A stretch of DNA of 64,000 nucleotides from Ruicaihuangia caeni (lineage in GTDB: Bacteria; Actinomycetota; Actinomycetes; Actinomycetales; Microbacteriaceae). Shown in pieces: positions 16,168 through 22,702 of the stretch. Position 1 is the stretch's first letter. Every line of letters begins with the position of its first letter. The translations under genes were made by a program, and so were the position numbers. The notes under the pieces were generated by a model that worked only from the letters and a program-made list of their open reading frames with translations, was not told where the DNA came from and did no database searches. The DNA lies in assembly GCF_029952955.1 (NCBI RefSeq), contig NZ_JASATX010000001.1, forward strand, positions 248,001 through 312,000. The letters are read 5' to 3'.

Positions 16168-16874
16168 ATGACGGGTGACCGACCCCGCAAGACTGCCGAG
16201 CGCGATCTCACCGCGCAGGGCGTGAGAGCGGCGTGGGGGATTCTCGCGCTCGCAGCAGTCATGCTGCTGGGCGGGTGCACGGGCGGGCCCTCGCCCAGCC
16301 CGACCTCGACGCTGACGCCATCGGCCTCGCCGTCGGAGCCGGTGGCCCCGACGCCCACGAGCCCAACGCTCTCGCCCGAACCGACGGCTGCGCCGATCAC
16401 GCCCCCTCCGCCCGGACCATCGTGCGAAGCCGATTGGACCACCGCGCCGCAAGCGGCGACGCAGGCCTCGACCGCGCGCGTGACCGACGTGCGGGTCGGC
16501 CGCCACGATTGCTTCGACCGCCTCGTGATCGACCTCGACCGGAGTGCGCCCGGCTACGAGGTGCGGTACGTCTCCGCAGTCAGTGAGGAGGGGAGCGGTC
16601 GGATGCTGTCCCTCGCCGGCTCGGCCTTCCTCAGCGTGGTCGTCCTCGCGCCCGCCTACGACATCGAGACCGGGAAGAGACGTACTTCCCGGCCGATCGG
16701 AACAAGGTCGCCGACGTCTCAGGGTTCGAGGTGTTCCGGCAGATCGGGTGGGCCGGCAGCTTCGAGGGCAGGACCGTGCTCGGCGTAGGCGTGGAGAGCA
16801 AACGGCCTTTCCGTGCGTTCACCCTTCCGGGCCCTGGCAGCGGGTCGAGAGTCGTCCTGGACGTCCTCCACTGA
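16168..16874 (+). pseudogene. AMIN-like domain lipoprotein, frameshifted
   Basis: The first part reads as a secreted lipoprotein: hydrophobic ILALAAVMLLGGC with a lipobox Cys near residue 37, a Ser/Thr/Pro linker, then an AMIN-like domain (VTDVRVGRHDCFDRLVIDLD and APGYEVRYV). In the original frame it runs on as Ser/Arg-rich nonsense to 16788. Dropping to another frame at the GGG run 16672-16674 restores a typical domain end: ETYFPADRNKVADVSGFEVF, FRQIGWAGSFEG, LGVGVESKRPFRAF, then a stop at 16874. Adding one G to the run (reading TGEETYFPADRN) repairs the gene. This is either a genuine 1-bp deletion or a sequencing error in the homopolymer. The domain family is periplasmic/surface and of unknown binding role in actinobacteria. 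Confidence 0.8.
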
Positions 16875-16896
16875 GAGCGCTTGGCGACCGGCTCTG

Positions 16897-17679
16897 TCAC
16901 CAGGTCGAGTCGCCGCGGATCACCGCGTCTGAGCCGCCGTCGATGAAGATGACCTGCCCACAGAGGTGTGCATTCTCGGTGCTCACAAGCCAGGCGAGCA
17001 GATATGCGGCGTCGCGCGGCTCGAAGATGCCGTTCAGGGGCATGGGAACCGTCTTCAGGATGGCCGTGCGCGCTTCCTCGGTGCCGGTGAACGCCTCCGT
17101 CATCGGCGTCTTCACCACGCCGGGCGCGATCGCATTGAGTGGGATGCCAGCTCCCGCCCAGTCAGGCGTGATCGCGTTCCGCCGGATCCAGCGCGCGAGC
17201 GCCCGCTTCGTGGTTCCGTAGATCTGGGATGCGGCGTCGCCGCCCGCCGCTTCCAACTCGGATGCTCGCTCCATCGCTCGCGGCTCGTCTTCGGCCGTGA
17301 GCGCTTCGAGCAGCGCGTCGTCTGGAGGGAACAGCGAGGCCATCGACGCGGTCGCAACCGCCCTCGGCGCAGACGACGCGGCGAGCAGGTGCCGAAGGCC
17401 GGTGAGCGTCGCGACAGTGCCGAAGAAGTTCACCGCCACAGTGGTTGCGGTGGGCGTCGCCAGTCCGGCGTTCGCGATGATGGTGTCGATCACGCCGTCG
17501 CTCAAGTCGGTGACCCTGTCGACCAGTTCGCTTCGCCCCTCCGGGGTCGAGAGATCGACGTTCACATCGGCGCCGCGCAGGTCGACGCCGATGACTCGGT
17601 CGCCGCGTTGGGTCAGCAACTCAGCAGTGGACTTCCCGATTCCGCTTGCGGCTCCGGTGATGACATGGGTTCGAGACAT
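16897..17679 (-). CDS. short-chain dehydrogenase/reductase (SDR)
   Basis: Classical 260-aa SDR: nucleotide motif TGAASGIGKS (residues 8-17), IIANAGLA, catalytic YGTTK (Tyr/Lys) and APGVVKTPMT. It resembles 3-alpha-hydroxysteroid dehydrogenase/carbonyl-reductase-like SDRs, with an insert between the Ser and Tyr positions (EALTAEDEPRAMERASELEA region). The AVATASMASL segment carries the catalytic Ser. It converges on the broken lipoprotein gene with 22 nt between stops. Substrate unknown. Confidence 0.88.
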   Translation of the reverse strand: MSRTHVITGAASGIGKSTAELLTQRGDRVIGVDLRGADVNVDLSTPEGRSELVDRVTDLSDGVIDTIIANAGLATPTATTVAVNFFGTVATLTGLRHLLAASSAPRAVATASMASLFPPDDALLEALTAEDEPRAMERASELEAAGGDAASQIYGTTKRALARWIRRNAITPDWAGAGIPLNAIAPGVVKTPMTEAFTGTEEARTAILKTVPMPLNGIFEPRDAAYLLAWLVSTENAHLCGQVIFIDGGSDAVIRGDSTW

Positions 17680-17730
17680 CGTTGCAACCTGCTTCCCGCA
17701 GAGATATGTGAGGAGTGCCGCGCTGCCGGT

Positions 17731-17934
17731 TCATACGGCCAGGAGTTCGAGCACGTGGTAAATGACATACACCGGCCAGACGATCGCTTGCAAGAGTCCC
17801 AGCACTACCCCGAGGAAACTGCCGTCGGAGTGCGAGATGAAGTAGATGGCGGCGCCGATGTAAGCGAGTACGAAGAAGAAGCCCCAAGGCCCGGCGCGCT
17901 CGACCACTTTGACGCTTCTCCGTCCGTCAGACAT
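17731..17934 (-). CDS. small membrane protein, 67 aa
   Basis: Two hydrophobic helices (PWGFFFVLAYIGAAIYFI and FLGVVLGLLQAIVWPVYVIY) separated by a short polar loop SHSDGS. No named family. It sits 12 nt downstream of the TM2-protein gene in the same direction, so the two are likely co-transcribed. GACGAGGA lies upstream of the ATG. Confidence 0.65.
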   Translation of the reverse strand: MSDGRRSVKVVERAGPWGFFFVLAYIGAAIYFISHSDGSFLGVVLGLLQAIVWPVYVIYHVLELLAV

Positions 17935-17946
17935 GGGCGATCCTCG

Positions 17947-18360
17947 TCATCCGTTCCACCAAGGCGTAATCGGCCCGAGCTGTTCGGGTACGAACGCAAA
18001 GAGCCGGGTTATCGCGGAGATGAAGATCCACAGTGCGGTGCCGGCAGCGGTGACGATCCACGCGATCAGCTTGTGCTCCTGGTAGTCGGGCAGCAGCCGC
18101 CCCTCCTTGTCGCGCTGCACGCCGGCCAGGGTGAGGATGAGGTCGATGAGCCACCAGATACCGAGACCACCGATCGTGAGCAGCTTCACGATCCCGGTAC
18201 CGACTTTTCCGAGGTAAAAGCGGTCGACACCGAGAAAGCCGAGCAGCCAGGCGAACAGCCACGTTGCGATGAATGACCTGTTCGATGGCGTGCTCTGTTG
18301 ATACGCGCCCTGTTGATAGGGGGTGCGATCGCCCATCGGCGCATCGGGGTAGGTAGACAT
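17947..18360 (-). CDS. TM2 domain protein, 137 aa
   Basis: The TM2 signature is clear: WLFAWLLGFLGVDRFYLGKV followed by IGGLGIWWLIDLI. A 30-residue Gln/Tyr/Pro-rich N-terminal region precedes it and a further helix (WIVTAAGTALWIFISAI) follows. TM2 proteins are small membrane proteins of unclear function. The ATG has GAGGAGGG at good spacing. The next gene (17731) is probably in the same transcript. Confidence 0.85.
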   Translation of the reverse strand: MSTYPDAPMGDRTPYQQGAYQQSTPSNRSFIATWLFAWLLGFLGVDRFYLGKVGTGIVKLLTIGGLGIWWLIDLILTLAGVQRDKEGRLLPDYQEHKLIAWIVTAAGTALWIFISAITRLFAFVPEQLGPITPWWNG

Positions 18361-18509
18361 CGCTGCCCTCCTCGGTCGCCCCTATTCTCCACGCGCGACG
18401 GCGAACCATCTCGGGCCGAAGGTCCTTCCGAGGCCGTCGTCCGTGATTCGCTCACGCCTGCTGCGTAGGGTAAAGTAGCTACTCGTGCCCCGGCCTCGGC
18501 AGGGCGCAC

Positions 18510-18581
18510 TGGGGTATGGTGTAATTGGCAACACGGCTGATTCTGGTTCAGTTGTTCTTGGTTCGAGTCCAGGTACCCCAG
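18510..18581 (+). tRNA. tRNA-Gln (anticodon CUG)
   Basis: A 72-nt cloverleaf: acceptor TGGGGTA pairs with TACCCCA, discriminator G, D-arm around GGTGTAATTGGCAACAC, anticodon stem GCTGA/TCAGT with loop TTCTGGT (anticodon CTG), and T-arm loop GTTCGAGTCC. CCA is not encoded. The extended T-G ends and the anticodon fit tRNA-Gln. Confidence 0.95.
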
Positions 18582-18648
18582 CTCTCCTTCGCAGAGTTCT
18601 CGTCACGGTGACTGAGCCATCACGGCAAGGATCTTGACGTCCTCGCGT

Positions 18649-19197
18649 TCACGGCGCTTGCTGCGCGCGGTTTGTTGCGCGACGACTGCGGACTGCGCCC
18701 ACGAAGACGCGGATGCCTGCGCCGAGGATGAGCAGATTCAAGATCATCTGCACGGTGACGAGGAGTCGTGCCTCCTGGCTCGCTGCGGCGATGTCGCCGA
18801 ATCCCACGGTCGCCAACGTCGTGACCGTGAAATACAGCATGTCGACGCGCGTGAGGCCAGAGGGCTCGAAGTTGTGCGGATTCTCGACCGCCATCCCGTA
18901 ATACGTTGCGGCGAACAGAAGCACGTACAGCGGAACAGTCAGCGCGAGCGCTTGCACGGCGCGAATGGCTGGGTATCGCGATCGAGAAATACCGCGGACC
19001 TCCCAGGTGGCCAACAGCAGCAGGGCGGCGCCCGCAACGCCGAGCGATATCCACAACGGGGCCGCACGCATCCGGTCGAGGGGGAGCAAGAAGTACGCCA
19101 GCGTGACGACCACCGCGGTGAGTGCCGCGCGGAGAAGTCCCACGATGAGGACCACGCGCGTCGGCCGCGCATTGGGCGGCGCGGGCTCTGCTTTCAT
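18649..19197 (-). CDS. potassium channel family protein (two-pore-type ion channel domain)
   Basis: The selectivity filter TTLATVGFGD and pore helix VDMLYFTV are followed by the last helix VTVQMILNLLILGAGIRVFV, identifying a K+-channel pore (Ion_trans_2). Three helices precede the pore, giving a 4-TM protein of 182 aa without a cytosolic RCK/TrkA_N domain, so gating is not evident. The frame is open to 19344, but the preceding residues are Arg/Pro-rich and an ATG at 19197 has a GGGGG tract upstream; I prefer that start. Transcribed divergently from the cupin gene. Confidence 0.85.
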   Translation of the reverse strand: MKAEPAPPNARPTRVVLIVGLLRAALTAVVVTLAYFLLPLDRMRAAPLWISLGVAGAALLLLATWEVRGISRSRYPAIRAVQALALTVPLYVLLFAATYYGMAVENPHNFEPSGLTRVDMLYFTVTTLATVGFGDIAAASQEARLLVTVQMILNLLILGAGIRVFVGAVRSRRATNRAQQAP

Positions 19198-19345
19198 TGC
19201 TGCCCCCAATCCCGTCCGACCTGCAAACGCTCGACGCGGGGGAGCACGGCCCGGCGTTTCGCACCGTTCTCGTGTGCCGATCATGACTTGACGTCGTCGG
19301 CTTTGTGAAGTGCTTCGTAGGCGGCGGTGTTCTCGGGAGATCAAG

Positions 19346-19374
19346 CGACTCGGCCGTGGCCACGACTCGGCCGT
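19346..19374. repeat. two 12-bp direct repeats with 17-bp period
   Basis: CGACTCGGCCGT occurs at 19346 and again at 19363, in the divergent spacer between the channel gene and the cupin gene. It may be an operator pair. Confidence 0.4.
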
Positions 19375-19472
19375 AGCGGCACGGTGCAGGGCGACCGCCT
19401 CTTGTCGGGGCTCGCCGACGGGTGGATTGTGAACGCGCCGCCGAGAGGTGCGCGTTCGGTCAGGAGGACACA

Positions 19473-19850
19473 GTGCAGACCGTAGAGCATGAAACGTTCG
19501 CCAAGCCTTCAGAGGTGCGGGAGTTCCCGCACGGCAAGGCTGAGCTCTTGAAGGTCGGTGACAGTGTCATCGGGCGCCTCACACTCCAACCCGGGTGGAG
19601 GTGGTCGAACGATGTGAAGCCGATCGCCGGGACTGACTCCTGCCTCGCCCCCCATTTCCAGTACCACGTTCAGGGCCGGCTCGCGATCCGCATGGACGAT
19701 GGCAGGGAGTTCGTCGGCGGGCCCGGCGACATCACGAGCCTCCCGCAAGGCCATGATGCGTGGGTCGTCGGCGATGAGCCAGTCGTGGTCATCGACTGGT
19801 ACGGCGCGACCGACTGGGCGCGTGCGGAGGAGGATGCCGGGCACGAGTGA
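19473..19850 (+). CDS. cupin domain protein, 125 aa
   Basis: Small single-domain cupin: PHFQYHVQGRLAIRMDDG supplies the first cupin motif and GPGDITSLPQGHDAWVVGDE the second. Metal-ligand His residues occur in PHFQYHV and GHDAW. The GTG at 19473 is fixed by a perfect AGGAGG five bases before it; the frame runs open to 19422. Role unknown; the neighbours (channel, phosphoribosyltransferase/hydrolase, alcohol dehydrogenase) suggest a stress or redox-responsive set. It ends 6 nt from the stop of the converging fusion gene. Confidence 0.82.
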   Translation: MQTVEHETFAKPSEVREFPHGKAELLKVGDSVIGRLTLQPGWRWSNDVKPIAGTDSCLAPHFQYHVQGRLAIRMDDGREFVGGPGDITSLPQGHDAWVVGDEPVVVIDWYGATDWARAEEDAGHE

Positions 19851-19856
19851 GCGCGC

Positions 19857-21164
19857 TCAGTCGGACTGCGAGAACCAGTGCAGGAACCAGCGCCGGGCGG
19901 CGATCGCGACTTCGGCCAGAGCGCCCGGCTCTTCGAACAGGTGCGTCGCTCCGGGCACAACGACCAACTCGCTCGGACCGTTCAAGCGCGCCTGCGCGTT
20001 GCGGTTGAGGTCGAGCACGATGGCGTCATCGCCGCCGACGATGAGCATGACGGGTGCCGATACGCTCCCAAGTCGGTCGCCGGCGAGATCTGGGCGGCCG
20101 CCCCGCGAGACGATCGCCGTCACGGCGGATTCTGGTGCCGCGGCAGCCCAGAGTGCGGCGCCCGCACCGGTGCTGGCGCCGAAGTATCCGATAGGAAGCC
20201 TCCGGATCCCTTCCGCGGTCCGGAGCCAATGCAGCGCGAGCACGAGCCGCTCTCCGAGCATGGGGATATCGAACACCTTCTCGCGGTGCGCCTCCTCCCG
20301 CGGCAGCAGAAGGTCCATGAGCAGCGTCCCGATGCCTGCGCGATTGAGTGCGCCTGCCACCAGTCGGTTCCTGGGGCTCGAGCGGCTGCTTCCGCTCCCG
20401 TGGGCGAATATCACGAATCCAGTGGGGTCGGCAGGGAGGCCCAAGGTTCCTCTGAGCGCGGCTCGACCCGTGGGAACTTCCACCTCTGATGTTCGGATGC
20501 CGATGCGCGCTCGCCACGGACGTCCCTCGACCCGCTGCCGCGCCTCGTCGACAAGGAGAATGACTTCCTCGTCGCTGGTCGGCGCGAACTCTGCATACGC
20601 CTGACCTACCGCGTAGAACGAGTCTGGGACGTTGGCGCAGATCACTCGATCGGCTGACGGAACACGGCGGGCAGCATCGTGAGGCCCGACCGGTGCAGCG
20701 AATACGACGCGGTCCGCGCCTCTCGCTCGGGCAGATCGACAGGCAGCTTCGGCGGTGGCGCCGGTCGCCAAGCCGTCGTCGACCAGAATGGCGGTGCAAC
20801 CGTCGAGGGAGCGAGGAGGCGCGTTCCGTCGCAGCAACTGCACGCGGTCGTTCAGCATTGCCAGTTCTCGTTGCTCGACTCGGGCGAGCTGCGAATAGTC
20901 AACGCCCAACTCCGAGATCAAGGTCTCGTGGAGCACTCTCGTGCCCCCCTCGGCGATAGCGCCCATGGCGAGTTCAGGCTGAAATGGTGCGCCGAGCTTT
21001 CGCACGACCACTACGTCAAGGGGGAGCTCCAACTCCTCAGCGACCACGGCCGCGACCGGCACCCCACCCCGAGGGAGTCCCAGGACGACGGCATTGTTGT
21101 CGCCGCGGAACTCGTGCAACTCGCTCAGCAACCGGTTCGCGCCGTCGATGCGGTCACGGAACAC
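19857..21164 (-). CDS. phosphoribosyltransferase / alpha-beta hydrolase fusion
   Basis: Two domains. Residues about 1-205 are a type I phosphoribosyltransferase: LGLPRGGVPVAAVVA, the long loop with VVRKLGAPFQPELAMGAI and the PRPP-binding TAILVDDGLATGAT. Residues about 215-435 are a dienelactone-hydrolase-like alpha/beta hydrolase: FAHGSGSSRSSPRN oxyanion region, nucleophile elbow GYFGASTGAG, acid in GGDDAIV and His in GATHLFEE. The same fusion is known in actinobacteria (as I recall Rv0571c of M. tuberculosis, a DosR-regulon gene). I take GTG at 21164 (VFRDRIDGANRLL) as start; a GTG at 21233, 3 nt after the dehydrogenase stop, would add 23 Pro/Arg-rich residues. Probably co-transcribed with the dehydrogenase. 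Confidence 0.85.
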   Translation of the reverse strand: MFRDRIDGANRLLSELHEFRGDNNAVVLGLPRGGVPVAAVVAEELELPLDVVVVRKLGAPFQPELAMGAIAEGGTRVLHETLISELGVDYSQLARVEQRELAMLNDRVQLLRRNAPPRSLDGCTAILVDDGLATGATAEAACRSARARGADRVVFAAPVGPHDAARRVPSADRVICANVPDSFYAVGQAYAEFAPTSDEEVILLVDEARQRVEGRPWRARIGIRTSEVEVPTGRAALRGTLGLPADPTGFVIFAHGSGSSRSSPRNRLVAGALNRAGIGTLLMDLLLPREEAHREKVFDIPMLGERLVLALHWLRTAEGIRRLPIGYFGASTGAGAALWAAAAPESAVTAIVSRGGRPDLAGDRLGSVSAPVMLIVGGDDAIVLDLNRNAQARLNGPSELVVVPGATHLFEEPGALAEVAIAARRWFLHWFSQSD

Positions 21165-21236
21165 CCCATCAGCATGCCCGCTGGGTGAGCCGGTTCGGCG
21201 GGGCTTAGGTCCTTCGGCCGGTCGAGCCGGCACTCG

Positions 21237-22259
21237 TCACGACGGCCGCTGCGCCGCCTCGGCATCCGATTCGCCGACGGACAGCACGAGCGAACCGCTG
21301 GCGGTGCCATCACGGATCGATTCGACGGCGGAGTCGAGCGAGTCGAACGGCACTCGGGTGATGCTCGGTCGCAGTCGGAGGTTCGCCGCCAGATTCAGCA
21401 GCCTGCGGCCGTCATCGCGAGTGTTCGATGTCACGGTGCGCAGGTCTCGCTCTCGGAACAGGGTGCGCCGATACGACATCGACGGGATGTCGCTCATCTC
21501 GATACCAGCCAGCACTACGGTGCCGCCGCTTCGAGTAGCCTGGAGCGCCACCGGAACGAGTTCGCCTGCGGGCGCGAAGATGATCGCCGCATCCAACGGC
21601 TCAGGGGGAGCGGTGATCGCGTCGCCAACGAAGGCCGCCCCAAGCTCGCGCGCGAGCGCTCGGTTCTGCTCGCCCCGGCTCATCGCGAATACTCGTGCGC
21701 CCGCGGCGATGGCGAGCTGGGCGACGATGTGCGCGCTGGATCCGAAGCCGTAGAGGCCGAGAACCCCGCCGGGCGGAAGCGCTGCTCGGCTCAGGGCTCG
21801 AAAGCCGATGATTCCGGCGCAGAGCAATGGTGCCACGGTCGCCGGATCAGCCGCGTCGGGAAGCTCGTAGATGAAGGCGGCCGGTGCGACGATGAACTCG
21901 GCGAACCCGCCATCGACGTCCCAGCCTGTGTACTGCGACCTCGGGCAGAGGTTCTCCGCTCCCGAACGGCACCACCGGCACTCTCCGCACGTGCGATGCA
22001 ACCAGGGCACGCCGACGAGCGTCCCGATAAACGGCTCCTCCACGCCCGCCCCGAGGCTCGCCACCCGGCCGACGGCTTGATGCCCTGGGATGACGCGCTC
22101 ACGATGCACCTCAAGTTCACGATCGATCACGTGGAGATCGGTGCGGCAGATGCCGCATACCTCGACGCGCACCAGCACCTCCCCGGGCCGCGGCGAAGGC
22201 ACCCGCGTCTCCACAAGCTCGAGCTCACCTGGTGACGGGGTCGTGCGCCAACTCCGCAT
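21237..22259 (-). CDS. zinc-dependent alcohol dehydrogenase family protein
   Basis: MDR-superfamily, 340 aa. Catalytic zinc site: VCGICRTDLH (Cys) and IPGHQAVGRV (His). Structural zinc: four Cys in CGECRWCRSGAENLC. Coenzyme motif GLYGFGSSAHIV. It resembles the AdhA-type dehydrogenases found in actinobacterial dormancy (DevR-linked) clusters. I start at ATG 22259 (MRSWRTTPSPGEL); the frame continues open to a GTG at 22307. A candidate DosR box lies about 115 nt upstream. The phosphoribosyltransferase/hydrolase gene follows directly. Confidence 0.87.
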   Translation of the reverse strand: MRSWRTTPSPGELELVETRVPSPRPGEVLVRVEVCGICRTDLHVIDRELEVHRERVIPGHQAVGRVASLGAGVEEPFIGTLVGVPWLHRTCGECRWCRSGAENLCPRSQYTGWDVDGGFAEFIVAPAAFIYELPDAADPATVAPLLCAGIIGFRALSRAALPPGGVLGLYGFGSSAHIVAQLAIAAGARVFAMSRGEQNRALARELGAAFVGDAITAPPEPLDAAIIFAPAGELVPVALQATRSGGTVVLAGIEMSDIPSMSYRRTLFRERDLRTVTSNTRDDGRRLLNLAANLRLRPSITRVPFDSLDSAVESIRDGTASGSLVLSVGESDAEAAQRPS

Positions 22260-22372
22260 TGAGGTCACCACCGTCCGATTCCTCAGTTCGACGGACGCAG
22301 CCGCCACCGCCCTCGTGCGGGCCGGGGCGAGCCGACATCCCGCGAAGCTAGCGGCGACCGGGATGAACGTCC

Positions 22373-22387
22373 AGGCCCGAAAGTCCC
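22373..22387 (-). promoter_or_regulatory. candidate DosR/DevR box upstream of the alcohol dehydrogenase
   Basis: On the minus strand the site reads GGGACTTTCGGGCCT, close to the DosR consensus core GGGACTWWAGTCCC (11 of 14 positions). A possible -10 TAGCTT lies about 25 nt downstream toward the dehydrogenase, so the box would cover the -35/-50 region as DosR sites often do. Confidence 0.45.
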
Positions 22388-22562
22388 TGTTGATCAGGGC
22401 AGGTCTCCGGGAGCCGGCTTCGCGACGACTGAATCACCGCCTGACCGAAGATGCACAGCACCCCCCCATTCGGGGGGTAGACCGGGCGGTGCTCGTCGTG
22501 GGAGGGTGGCACGCATCCGGGGCCACCCACCCCGTTTGCCCGAACACGACGACGGCGCAAGA

Positions 22563-22608
22563 CCACCCGAGGTCTGCAGCCACCCGAGGTCGTAGACCAC
22601 TCGAGGTC
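22563..22608. repeat. three tandem direct repeats, 17-bp period
   Basis: CCACCCGAGGTC at 22563 and 22580 and CCACTCGAGGTC at 22597: a 12-bp core repeated at exactly 17-bp spacing with unrelated 5-bp spacers. It ends 95 nt before the GTG of the giant surface-protein gene. It looks like a multi-site operator; too short and few for CRISPR. Confidence 0.7.
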
Positions 22609-22702
22609 GACGCGTCGCCGTAGCACTGCCCGCTGCCTGCACGACGGCAGCCCTTCGCAGACAGCAGTCTGCCCGCCTGCCAACCCGAATCGCAGGTACT
22701 CC

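Larger units (their letters stand above)
22260..22702. other. 443-bp divergent regulatory region without a gene
   Basis: Lies between the dehydrogenase gene (minus) and the giant surface-protein gene (plus). Visible elements: a DosR-like box (22373-22387), a CCCCCC/GGGGGG hairpin with an ATTC loop (22462-22477) containing a run of seven C, three 17-bp-period direct repeats (22563-22608), and a GCAGAC/GTCTGC hairpin (22657-22672). Short open frames here have no coding character. Confidence 0.7.

Noticed and set aside
18382-18606. Minus-strand frame containing GVPGLEPRTTEPESAVLPI
   Set aside because: It is the antisense translation of the tRNA-Gln gene, a familiar spurious ORF.
22461-22467. 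Run of seven C as a phase-variation tract for the giant surface gene
   Set aside because: It is far (over 230 nt) from the start codon and forms one arm of a simple GC hairpin; no evidence that length matters.
22563-22608. CRISPR array
   Set aside because: Only three 12-bp repeats with 5-bp spacers; no leader and no cas genes.
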